This document shows positions 8,380-14,515 of a DNA stretch of 23,146 nucleotides, piece by piece. The position numbers and the translations under genes were made by a program. How positions within the stretch are numbered: position 1 is the stretch's first letter; each line of letters begins with the position of its first letter. The stretch is from Oscillospiraceae bacterium (GTDB lineage: Bacteria; Bacillota; Clostridia; Oscillospirales; Ruminococcaceae): the NCBI GenBank assembly GCA_019413245.1, contig DXNX01000021.1, forward strand, positions 1-23,146, read 5' to 3'. The notes under the pieces are model-generated. The model was not told the origin of the DNA, did no database searches, and saw only the letters and a list, made by a program, of their open reading frames with translations.

Positions 8380-9485
8380 CCCTGCACCTCCTGCCAGCGG
8401 CGCAGGTAGAATTCCTGCAAAATGCGGGCACTGGTATGTATGTCGAACCCGGCGTCCATTGCGTCCTGCTGGGCGTGGGGATTGCGGGTCAGGTCGGTGT
8501 ACCGGATGGCGTGGGCCCAGATCTCCGGCCGGTCCAGGGGCAAAAAGGTCACGTTGGGGGCAAAGGCCGCGCCCCGGTCCACCGTGTCGGACACAAAGCA
8601 GGGCAGGCCGGAAGCCTGGGCTTCCACCAGCACCACCGGCAGGCCCTCAAACAGGCTGGGCAGCAAAAAGGCGTCCATGGCGGCATAGAAGGCCTGCACA
8701 TTGGTGCGCACCCCCGCAAAGATCACCTTGTCCGCCACCCCCAGCTCCCTGGCCAGGGCGCGGGTGTCCTCCTCCAGGGGGCCGCCGCCCAGCAGCAGCA
8801 GCCGGGCGTTGGGCAGTTTGGGCAGCAGGTCCGCAAAGATGCGCAGCAGCCCCGCGTGGTTTTTCTGGGCCGAGAACCGGCCCACATGGCCCAGCAGGAT
8901 CTCCCCGTCCCTGACCCCCAGATGTTCCCGCAGCTGGGGACGGGCGTCGGGGTCGGGATGGGCAAACCGGTCGGTGTCCACCCCGTTGGGCAGCACGGTG
9001 AAGGGACTTTTGCCGAACAGCATCTCCCCGGCCTTGCGGCTGCAGGCAAACCGGTCGGTCAGGTCCTTGTCGAACCGGGAACTCATGAGTTTGTCCAGCC
9101 TGCCCACCAGATTGGGCTCATAGGCGGTGTTGTGGCTGTGGCCCACCCGCACGGGTACCCCCCGGCGGCGGGCGGCGGCGTTGTAAAACATGCCGAACCC
9201 GCTGTAATGGCCGTGGATGATGCGGTATTCCGGATGGGCGGCAAAAAAGGCGTCCAGCTGGCGGAGATACCGGGGCAGGTTGTTGTCCTGCCGGATGGTC
9301 AGCTTGGTGATCTTGCCCCCCAGGGCCTGGATCTCGTAATCGTACAGGCAGGGCTTGTCGTAATGGTACAGAAAATCAAACTGCACCAGGTCGCGGTCGA
9401 TGGTACGGTACACGTTCATCACGAACGTTTCCATACCGCCGGCATCCATGGCCGGCATGACCTGCAAAACACGGATGGGCGCCAT
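8376..9485 (-). CDS. Glycosyltransferase family 4 (EpsF-like)
   Basis: This 369-residue GT4 enzyme opens MAPIRVLQVMPAMDAGGMET, the GGxE acceptor-side loop common in EpsF-type proteins. IIHGHYSGFGMFYN and VRVGHSHNTAYEP occupy the inter-domain region. LPNGVDTDRF introduces the C-terminal domain. HVGRFSAQKNHAGLLRIF is the donor-binding loop, and PSLFEGLPVVLVEAQASGLP carries the E-x7-E motif. The ATG at 9485 follows AAAGGAGG. It is the first glycosyltransferase after the PPK2 gene, 16 bp downstream of it, with no terminator between. Confidence 0.92.
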   Translation of the reverse strand: MAPIRVLQVMPAMDAGGMETFVMNVYRTIDRDLVQFDFLYHYDKPCLYDYEIQALGGKITKLTIRQDNNLPRYLRQLDAFFAAHPEYRIIHGHYSGFGMFYNAAARRRGVPVRVGHSHNTAYEPNLVGRLDKLMSSRFDKDLTDRFACSRKAGEMLFGKSPFTVLPNGVDTDRFAHPDPDARPQLREHLGVRDGEILLGHVGRFSAQKNHAGLLRIFADLLPKLPNARLLLLGGGPLEEDTRALARELGVADKVIFAGVRTNVQAFYAAMDAFLLPSLFEGLPVVLVEAQASGLPCFVSDTVDRGAAFAPNVTFLPLDRPEIWAHAIRYTDLTRNPHAQQDAMDAGFDIHTSARILQEFYLRRWQEVQG

Positions 9486-9501
9486 ATTTCGCCTCCTTTG
9501 T

Positions 9502-10374
9502 TCAGTCTTCTTCCAGCAGCTGGCGGCGGCATTCCCGCAGCTTGGCCCGGGCTTCGTCGGGCAGGGCGGGGTATTCGTGGCAGCTCTGGCGCAGCGCGTC
9601 GGTCACCAGCTCGCTGACCAGGTACCGGGTGTACCATTTCTGGTCGGCGGGGACCACATACCACGGGCAGTCGGGGGTGGCGGTGGCCGAAATGACCTCC
9701 CCGATGACCTTGGCGTACTCATCAAACAAGGCCCGCTCTTTCAGGTCGGACTGGGAAAACTTCCAGTTCTTGGCCGGGGTGTCGATGCGCTCCAGGAACC
9801 GCTCCTTCTGCTTCTCCTTGGATACGTTCAGAAAGATCTTCAGCACCCGGTAGCCGTTCTCGTACAGATACCGCTCGTAGTCCCGGATCTGCCGGTACCG
9901 CCGGTGGAAGAACTCCCGCTGACCGATGTCGGTGGTGCGGGGCGGCATGCGGTAGGTCTTCTGCAGGTCGTGGACCTGCACCACCAGCACGTCCTCGTAA
10001 TAGCTGCGGTTGAAGATGGCAATGCCGCCCCGGGGCGGCAGGGCCTGGTTGGCCCGCCACAGAAAATCATGGGACAGTTCCTCCGCCGAGGGCTGCTTGA
10101 AGCTGTGCACCGTCACGCCCTGGGGGTTCAGCCCGCCCATCACATGCTTCACGGTACTGTCCTTGCCGGCGGCGTCCAGCGCCTGCAGAATGACCACCAG
10201 GCCCTCCCGGCCGTCGGCGTAAAAGGCGTCCTGCAAACGGCCCATCTCGGCCAGGTTTTCGGCGGTGCGCGCCAGGTACTTCTGTTTGTCCTCCCGGGCA
10301 TCCCCGGAATCGGTGGGCAGGGCACGCAGGTCACAGGGCTGCTGCCCGTCAAAACGAAAACGTTCGGCCGTCAT
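9502..10374 (-). CDS. PPK2-family polyphosphate:nucleotide phosphotransferase
   Basis: A 290-residue single-domain PPK2 protein. PPK2 enzymes move phosphate between inorganic polyphosphate and nucleotides (AMP, ADP, GDP or their triphosphates). The Walker A loop is in ALDAAGKDSTVKHVM (65-79). The canonical Gly after KD is Ser here. GLNPQGVTVHSFKQPSAEEL and HDFLWR follow. Walker B is FNRSYYEDVLVVQVH (121-135). These motifs match the family annotated as PPK2 polyphosphate:nucleotide phosphotransferase; nucleotide preference cannot be fixed from sequence. The ATG at 10374 has GGAGGG 9 nt upstream and a good promoter at 10411-10439. It is the first gene of the transcription unit leading into the glycosyltransferases. 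Confidence 0.92.
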   Translation of the reverse strand: MTAERFRFDGQQPCDLRALPTDSGDAREDKQKYLARTAENLAEMGRLQDAFYADGREGLVVILQALDAAGKDSTVKHVMGGLNPQGVTVHSFKQPSAEELSHDFLWRANQALPPRGGIAIFNRSYYEDVLVVQVHDLQKTYRMPPRTTDIGQREFFHRRYRQIRDYERYLYENGYRVLKIFLNVSKEKQKERFLERIDTPAKNWKFSQSDLKERALFDEYAKVIGEVISATATPDCPWYVVPADQKWYTRYLVSELVTDALRQSCHEYPALPDEARAKLRECRRQLLEED

Positions 10375-10410
10375 AAGATAGGTCCCTCCCGCTGGAAGAT
10401 AGTTACCTCT

Positions 10411-10439
10411 AGTATACCCGCTTTGACGGTGTTCCGCAA
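10411..10439 (-). promoter_or_regulatory. Promoter for PPK2 gene and glycosyltransferase operon
   Basis: On the minus strand, TTGCGG (10439-10434), a 17-bp spacer, and TATACT (10416-10411). A ~35-nt leader with a GGAGGG site precedes the PPK2 ATG. The element lies in the 76-bp gap after azlD. Confidence 0.65.
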
Positions 10440-10450
10440 GGCGGCGGCGC

Positions 10451-10777
10451 TCAGAACACCGTCTGCACCAGCACCATGTACAGCGCCGTGCCGCCCACGA
10501 TGCTCAGCAGGGAATTGCGCTTCCACACATAGCTGCCCACCACCACGGCGGCGGCCAGCAGCTGGGGCACAAAACTCCCTGCCGCGGCAAAGGAAAGACC
10601 TTTCAGCCCGTACACCGCCAGCATGCCCACGGTGGCGCAGGGAAATACTTTGCCCAGATATACCACCAGCCGGGGCGTGCGCCGCCTGCCCAGCAGCAGG
10701 AACGGGGCAAACCGCAGCCCGGCGGTGACCAGGGCCATGACGGCGATGGCCGCCGTCAGATAGGCAGTTTCAGTCAT
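10451..10777 (-). CDS. azlD: AzlD-like branched-chain amino-acid exporter small subunit
   Basis: A 108-residue hydrophobic protein with about four membrane segments, the usual size and layout of AzlD. LRFAPFLLLGRRRTPRLVVYLGKVFPCATVGMLAVY is split over the first and second segments; the AlxFxPF-like N-terminal motif and the conserved LGK..P region fit the family. It works with AzlC as a membrane complex exporting branched-chain or other amino acids. Its ATG has GGAGG upstream and overlaps the end of azlC by 8 bp, so the two are co-translated. Confidence 0.85.
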   Translation of the reverse strand: MTETAYLTAAIAVMALVTAGLRFAPFLLLGRRRTPRLVVYLGKVFPCATVGMLAVYGLKGLSFAAAGSFVPQLLAAAVVVGSYVWKRNSLLSIVGGTALYMVLVQTVF

Positions 10778-11459
10778 GGGGAACCTCCTTGTCCGGCACG
10801 GTCTGTTTCTGCCGCAGTCCGGCGGCCAGCAAAAGGGTGGTGATGCCCGCCATGGCCGGGATGAGGAACCGGTCCGGCCCGAACACCGCCAGACACAGAA
10901 CCGATACCCCCACCCCGCACAGGGCGGGAAAATGGGTCTTGCTGTGCAGCCATTGGTCGGTAAAGACGGTGAGGAACAACGCGGTCAGGGCAAAGTCCAC
11001 CCCCTCGGTGGAGAAGGGCAGCACCTCCCCCAGCAGGGCACCCATCACGCTGCCCGCCACCCAGTATGCCTGGTCCAGCAGGGAGAGCGCCAGGCAGTCC
11101 CGGATGCTGTCTTTGCCGCCGCACACCAGGGAATAGGTCTCGTCGGTGAGGGAAAAGATCAGGTACGGCCGGGCGGCCCCGGCTTTGCGGTAGGGCTCCA
11201 GCATGGAGATGCCGTAAAACAGGTGCCGGGCATTGACCAGCAGGGTGGTCAGGGCGATGGTGACCAGGGACGCCCCGGCACTCAGCAGGCCCACCGCCGC
11301 GTACTGCATCGACCCGGCGTAGACGAACAGGCTCATGGCAAAGGTCCAGCCGGCGCCGTAGCCGGCGGATTTCATCATCATGCCGAACCCGGCGCCCAGC
11401 ACCAGGTACCCCGCCAGTACCGGCAGGCTCCGGCGGAAGGCATTTCGGATGGTTTGCAA
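10770..11459 (-). CDS. azlC: AzlC-like branched-chain amino-acid permease, TTG start
   Basis: A 229-residue membrane protein of AzlC type. RSLPVLAGYLVLGAGFGMMM forms the first segment. FVYAGSMQYAAVGLL and LLVNARHLFYGISM are characteristic AzlC motifs, and FSLTDETYSLV and DQAYWVAGSVMGAL follow. No ATG is suitably placed. TTG at 11459 has a strong GGAGG 7 nt upstream and gives the family's normal length; the nearest upstream in-frame ATG (11510) has no comparable ribosome site. The partner azlD overlaps by 8 bp. Divergent from the downstream lipoprotein gene; I see no clear promoter on this strand. Confidence 0.87.
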   Translation of the reverse strand: MQTIRNAFRRSLPVLAGYLVLGAGFGMMMKSAGYGAGWTFAMSLFVYAGSMQYAAVGLLSAGASLVTIALTTLLVNARHLFYGISMLEPYRKAGAARPYLIFSLTDETYSLVCGGKDSIRDCLALSLLDQAYWVAGSVMGALLGEVLPFSTEGVDFALTALFLTVFTDQWLHSKTHFPALCGVGVSVLCLAVFGPDRFLIPAMAGITTLLLAAGLRQKQTVPDKEVPHD

Positions 11460-11554
11460 GGAAATTCCTCCTTCTTGCTTTTTAAAAGGTTCCCCGGGGC
11501 CTGCATCCATGTGCGCACACAAAAGACAGACCCGTTTTTTGGCCAGCCTGCCCA

Positions 11555-11584
11555 TTGCAGGAACCGGCCGGGGTGCGGTATACT
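11555..11584 (+). promoter_or_regulatory. Promoter for the lipoprotein gene
   Basis: TTGCAG (11555-11560) and TATACT (11579-11584) are separated by 18 bp, about 45 nt upstream of the ribosome site AAAGGAGGTG and the ATG at 11636. Confidence 0.6.
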
Positions 11585-11635
11585 GAAATCGGATATATTC
11601 GCAATTGCGCGCCCCCAAAAAAGGAGGTGTCTTCC

Positions 11636-12439
11636 ATGAAACGCATCCCCGTGTGCACGGCCGCCCTGCTGGCGGTGCTGTGCCTGCTTCTGGGCAGCTG
11701 CTCCCGGCACGACAGCGCCGCAGCGGCCGAAGTGCTGCAGGCCCTGTCCGCCACCGCAGCCCTGCCCGATTACGCCGTGGTGGCCGACACCAAAATGACG
11801 GTGCAGGGCGAAAATGACGCCGACGGGCTGAGCATGACCCAGCGCATGTGGCGCACCGGCAGCGATGCCATGCAGAAGATGACCACCTACGATGTGAACG
11901 GGGACCCCCTGTTCGAGAACGGGTCCGCCCTCATCGACGGGGTGTATTACTGGTTTGACGGCGAATCCTGGGCCAAGGACGATACCGGCATCGCCGCCGC
12001 GGCCAACCTGTCCTGGATGCCGCTGGTCACCTGGCCGGAGGACGAAAAGGACGTGACCGTGACCAAAGCCGACGGGGTGTATACGGTCCAGGTGGGGGAG
12101 GGAGCCTTCCCCGCCATGGTGGAACAGCAGCTGGCGGCCATGGAGGCGGAGGAGCAGGCCCTCATTGACCGGGGACTGGCCAGCGACGCCGAGGAGCGCC
12201 GCCAGGCGCGGGAGAGTGCCGCCCGGGCGCAGTATGAGGAACTGCGCTACACCATTGAAGTGGAGGACGGCCTGGCTGTGGCCTGTACCACCTATTCCCG
12301 GGTACGGCAGCCCGCCGCCGGGCAGGACACTGCCGAAACCGCCGAAATGCCGGTGAGCGAGATCACCTATACCTGGCGCCTGACCGGCACCGATGCCGCC
12401 GCCATTGCGGACATCATCGGGGAAGCCGCCGCCGGATAA
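11636..12439 (+). CDS. Putative lipoprotein of unknown function
   Basis: A 267-residue protein with a clear lipoprotein signal. MKRIPVC is followed by a hydrophobic stretch and the lipobox LLGSC (lipidated Cys about residue 22). The mature part would be anchored to the outer face of the membrane. It is acidic, with a predicted beta-rich pattern around VVADTKMTVQGEN, DGVYYWFDGESWAKDD and VTVTKADGVYTVQVG. A charged helix EEQALIDRGLASDAEERRQA and a final strand region SEITYTWRLTGTD follow. The arrangement (short repeated strands with Met/Trp-rich edges) recalls LolA/LppX-like lipoprotein folds, but I do not recognise a named family. Start fixed by a perfect AAAGGAGGTG site. Monocistronic between a promoter and a terminator. 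Confidence 0.8.
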   Translation: MKRIPVCTAALLAVLCLLLGSCSRHDSAAAAEVLQALSATAALPDYAVVADTKMTVQGENDADGLSMTQRMWRTGSDAMQKMTTYDVNGDPLFENGSALIDGVYYWFDGESWAKDDTGIAAAANLSWMPLVTWPEDEKDVTVTKADGVYTVQVGEGAFPAMVEQQLAAMEAEEQALIDRGLASDAEERRQARESAARAQYEELRYTIEVEDGLAVACTTYSRVRQPAAGQDTAETAEMPVSEITYTWRLTGTDAAAIADIIGEAAAG

Positions 12440-12440
12440 A

Positions 12441-12473
12441 GCAAAGGGCCCCCGGCCGCACGGACCGGGAGCC
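12441..12473 (-). terminator. Terminator between convergent genes (best on minus strand)
   Basis: Stem GGCCCCCGG (12447-12455) pairs with CCGGGAGCC (12465-12473) with one mismatch and a 9-nt loop. On the minus strand the stem is followed by CCCTTTGCTTTAT. The plus-strand side lacks a T-run. It lies between the lipoprotein gene (+) and the Cys-rich protein gene (-), so it may act in both directions. Confidence 0.5.
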
Positions 12474-12480
12474 TTGTGGT

Positions 12481-12654
12481 TCAGTTCTCTTTGTGTTCGG
12501 TGGGTTTGGGGTCGGAGGCATCCTCACAGCGATGGCGGCAGGCGGCGCAGTTGCCGCCGCAGCCCGCGTGCCAGCCTTCCCCCTGGTTGCAGATAAAGAC
12601 GATGGCCACCGCCAGCACGACGAACACCAGAATCAAAATCAGAAAACCCGGCAT
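12481..12654 (-). CDS. Small Cys-rich membrane protein, FeoB-associated type
   Basis: A 57-residue protein. MPGFLILILVFVVLAVAIVF forms one N-terminal membrane helix. It is followed by a Cys cluster, GCGGNCAACRHRC (about residues 31-43), and a hydrophilic tail. Helix plus a GCG-x-C-x2-C-x3-C cluster is the pattern of the FeoB-associated Cys-rich membrane proteins (PF12669-type), which usually lie near ferrous-iron transport genes. No feoA/feoB is present here; the neighbour is a divergent PerR/Fur-like regulator gene, which fits a metal link. The ATG at 12654 has AGGAGG 9-10 nt upstream. A longer open frame continues upstream but begins far inside the divergent gene and is not real. Confidence 0.75.
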   Translation of the reverse strand: MPGFLILILVFVVLAVAIVFICNQGEGWHAGCGGNCAACRHRCEDASDPKPTEHKEN

Positions 12655-12688
12655 GGGTAAAAGACCTCCTTGCGATTGGCTGTGTTCC

Positions 12689-12697
12689 AGTATAGCA
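12689..12697 (-). promoter_or_regulatory. Extended -10 promoter for the Cys-rich protein gene
   Basis: On the minus strand TGC-TATACT gives an extended -10 element about 30 nt upstream of the ATG. The -35 region at 17 bp is only a T-run. Confidence 0.5.
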
Positions 12698-12710
12698 CAC
12701 CCGCACGCCG

Positions 12711-12760
12711 AAAAAAAGCCCGCGTGGAAAAAACCGCCGCACGGGCCGAATTTTCTTTTT
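12711..12760. other. A-run / hairpin / T-run element between divergent promoters
   Basis: A run of seven A precedes GCCCG (12718-12722). This pairs with CGGGC (12742-12746), with partial pairing inside, and then ATTTTCTTTTTG follows. Terminator-like on both strands, it separates the two divergent promoters and could insulate them. Pairing beyond five base pairs is imperfect. Confidence 0.35.
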
Positions 12761-12767
12761 GCACATC

Positions 12768-12803
12768 TTGACGATTGCACGTTGAGAAGTATATTATTAT
12801 AGT
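12768..12803 (+). promoter_or_regulatory. Overlapping promoters for the PerR/Fur-like gene
   Basis: TTGCAC (12775-12780), 17 bp, TATAGT (12798-12803) is one good match. TTGACG (12768-12773) with TATTAT (12792-12797, spacer 18) is a second. The AT-rich stretch TATATTATTATAG around the -10 is where autoregulation by a PerR/Fur protein would be expected, but I find no clear consensus box. Confidence 0.55.
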
Positions 12804-12849
12804 GTATGCGAATATGGCGTATTGCCAGTTTACAGGTTGGTGAGAAAAA

Positions 12850-13224
12850 ATGAATTATTCGTGGCAAAGACAACTGATCATCGAGACCATCCAGAAGACC
12901 AAGGAGCACATGACGGCGGCCCAGATCTATCAGCTCACGCGGAAAAACTGCCCGCACCTGAGCCTGGGCACCGTGTACCGCAACCTGAACCTGCTGGTGG
13001 AAACGGGCAAGCTGCGGCGCATCGGCGTCCCGGGGGAAGCGGACCGCTTCGACTGGGAACTGACCGAGCACCAGCACCTGTATTGCCGCAAGTGCAAACG
13101 GGTGAGCAACCTGCCGGTGTCCACCGACAAACTCAGCGAGCTGGTGGCTTCCTGCCCGGGTATCAAGGCGGAGAGCTTCAACTTCATCGTGACCGGTCTG
13201 TGTGAGGACTGCGCCGACAAATAA
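12850..13224 (+). CDS. PerR/Fur-family metal-dependent regulator (short N-terminus)
   Basis: A 124-residue Fur-superfamily repressor. The winged-helix part has HMTAAQIYQLTRK and SLGTVYRNLNLLVETG (the DNA-recognition helix region). Structural zinc ligands are the two CxxC pairs, C79/C82 and C118/C121. Compared with PerR as I remember it, candidates for the regulatory metal site are H20, D68, H74 and H76. The fifth position (Asp104 of Bacillus PerR) is Asn87. The N-terminus is about 20 residues shorter than PerR. This is genuine, since an in-frame TGA lies six bases before the ATG. Likely senses peroxide or a metal and controls nearby genes, including the divergent Cys-rich protein. PerR versus Fur/Zur cannot be decided. 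Confidence 0.85.
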   Translation: MNYSWQRQLIIETIQKTKEHMTAAQIYQLTRKNCPHLSLGTVYRNLNLLVETGKLRRIGVPGEADRFDWELTEHQHLYCRKCKRVSNLPVSTDKLSELVASCPGIKAESFNFIVTGLCEDCADK

Positions 13225-13247
13225 GGCGTTTTCCTGCCTGGAGAACG

Positions 13248-13290
13248 AAAAGCCGTTTTTGGCGCTGCCGCGCCGGAAACGGCTTTTTTT
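13248..13290 (+). terminator. Strong intrinsic terminator after the PerR/Fur-like gene
   Basis: AGCCGTTT pairs with AAACGGCT, with an inner GGCGC/GCGCC stem around TGCC, followed by seven T residues (13284-13290). An A-run precedes the stem. Confidence 0.85.
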
Positions 13291-13347
13291 GTCCGTTTTT
13301 CCGGCCCCCTTGCCAGAACGTGCAAAACGTGGTAGGCTGTAAGGAAT

Positions 13348-13384
13348 CCGGGCAAGGGTCAGATTTAGCCGAATCTTTGCCCGG
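13348..13384. promoter_or_regulatory. 13-bp interrupted inverted repeat upstream of the sensor-kinase operon
   Basis: CCGGGCAA (13348-13355) pairs perfectly with TTGCCCGG (13377-13384). Inside it, AGATT (13361-13365) pairs with AATCT (13372-13376) around a 6-nt loop, leaving a 5-nt bulge GGGTC. It has no T-run and ends 8 bp before the -10 element. It therefore occupies the -35 region and looks more like an operator, or a leader structure from a farther promoter, than a terminator. Confidence 0.5.
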
Positions 13385-13388
13385 TGCG

Positions 13389-13397
13389 TGCTATAAT
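13389..13397 (+). promoter_or_regulatory. Extended -10 promoter of the Kdp-like/Ktr operon
   Basis: TGC-TATAAT is a perfect extended -10. The hexamer 17 bp upstream (CCGAAT) is a poor -35, as expected for an activator-dependent or extended -10 promoter, and falls inside the inverted repeat at 13348-13384. Confidence 0.6.
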
Positions 13398-13402
13398 AAG
13401 TC

Positions 13403-13421
13403 CGGCGGGGTCTGCCCGCCG
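13403..13421 (+). other. GC hairpin in the 5' leader of the sensor-kinase gene
   Basis: CGGCGGG (13403-13409) pairs with CCCGCCG (13415-13421) around GTCTG. This gives a short stable hairpin between the promoter and the GGGAGGG ribosome site. Possible mRNA stabiliser; function unproven. Confidence 0.4.
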
Positions 13422-13444
13422 CCGTAAAGGGAGGGAACGGTCCT

Positions 13445-14512
13445 ATGCTCAACCCCCGCGCCGTGGTGCGGGATGCAGCCCGCACGCTGGGCATTCTGGC
13501 GGGGGCGCTGGCCTGCTGCTGGCTGTTGCAGCAGCAACAGGAGACCTCCTCCCGGACCCTGGTCCCGGCAGTCTTTGTGCTGGCCGTGGACCTGGTCGCC
13601 CTGGTCACCGACGGCTACATCTACGGGATCGCGGCGTCCCTCATCAGTGTACTGGCGGTGAACTATGTGTTCACCGCACCCTATTTTGTGTTCAACCTGA
13701 CGGTGCGGGAAAACATCCTGTCCACCGCCATCATGCTGGCCGTGACCATCATCACCAGTACCCTGGCCACCCAGCGCAAGCGCCAGGAACAGGTGCGCAG
13801 TGAGACCGCCCGGGAATCCATGCGGGCCAACCTGTTAAGGGCCATCTCCCATGATCTGCGCACCCCGCTGACCACCATCTACGGTTCCTGCTCCGCCATC
13901 ATCGAAAACTACGACCGCCTGCCCAAAGCCCAGCAGATCAAGCTGCTGGGGGAGGTGCGGGAGGAGGCCGACTGGCTCATCCGCATGGTGGAGAACCTGC
14001 TCTCGGTCACCCGCATCGACGGCGGCAAGGTGCGCATCGTCAAGACCCCCACCGTGCTGGAAGAACTCATCGACAGCGTGCTCATCAAGTTCCGCAAGCG
14101 GTACCCGGGCCAGGCGGTGCAGGTGGACATCCCGGACGAATTCCTCAGCATCCCCATGGATGCGGTGCTCATCGAGCAGGTCATCATCAACCTGCTGGAA
14201 AACGCCGTGCAGCACGCCGAAGGCATGACCGAACTGTGGCTGCGGGTCTACTGCAAGGAGGATAAAGCCGTCTTTGAGGTGGCCGACAACGGCTGCGGCA
14301 TCCCCCGGGACCGGCTGGACAGCCTGTTCGACGGCCGCATGGACGGCGCCGACGGGCATAAGAATATGGGCATCGGGCTCTCGGTGTGCGCCACCATCAT
14401 CCGGGCCCACGGGGGCACCATCACCGGCGGCAACCGCCCCGGAGGCGGCGCGGTGTTCCGGTTTGCCCTGGCGCTGGAACCCGAAGCCGATTCTGCCGAC
14501 AAGGAGGCCTGA
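13445..14512 (+). CDS. Truncated KdpD-like sensor histidine kinase
   Basis: A 355-residue membrane histidine kinase. Residues ~14-110 contain the KdpD-type membrane domain (DUF4118-like), with LVTDGYIYGIAASLISVLAV and NYVFTAPYFVFNLTV. A short linker leads to the dimerisation/phosphoacceptor helix ISHDLRTPLTTIYG (H136). The ATPase domain has the N-box EQVIINLLENAVQHA (N253), DNGCGIP (281-287) and GIGLSV (309-314). Full-length KdpD (about 900 residues) has a large N-terminal KdpD/Usp region that is absent here; the start is bounded by the GGGAGGG site. It probably senses K+ or ionic strength and phosphorylates the KdpE-like regulator encoded 3 bp downstream. Confidence 0.88.
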   Translation: MLNPRAVVRDAARTLGILAGALACCWLLQQQQETSSRTLVPAVFVLAVDLVALVTDGYIYGIAASLISVLAVNYVFTAPYFVFNLTVRENILSTAIMLAVTIITSTLATQRKRQEQVRSETARESMRANLLRAISHDLRTPLTTIYGSCSAIIENYDRLPKAQQIKLLGEVREEADWLIRMVENLLSVTRIDGGKVRIVKTPTVLEELIDSVLIKFRKRYPGQAVQVDIPDEFLSIPMDAVLIEQVIINLLENAVQHAEGMTELWLRVYCKEDKAVFEVADNGCGIPRDRLDSLFDGRMDGADGHKNMGIGLSVCATIIRAHGGTITGGNRPGGGAVFRFALALEPEADSADKEA

Positions 14513-14515
14513 CCT

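Noticed and set aside
12785..12825. PerR/Fur box in the promoter of the regulator
   Set aside because: The AT-rich sequence and the AATA-N5-TATT palindrome at 12811-12823 do not match a TTATAATNATTATAA-type box well enough to annotate.
13300..13444. c-di-AMP (ydaO-type) riboswitch before the potassium operon
   Set aside because: The leader after the mapped -10 is only about 40 nt, and the characteristic ydaO core sequences are not visible.
12655..13608. Upstream extension of the Cys-rich small protein to 375 residues
   Set aside because: It would run through the PerR/Fur-like gene on the other strand. The ATG at 12654 has an AGGAGG site and starts the membrane helix exactly where the family does.
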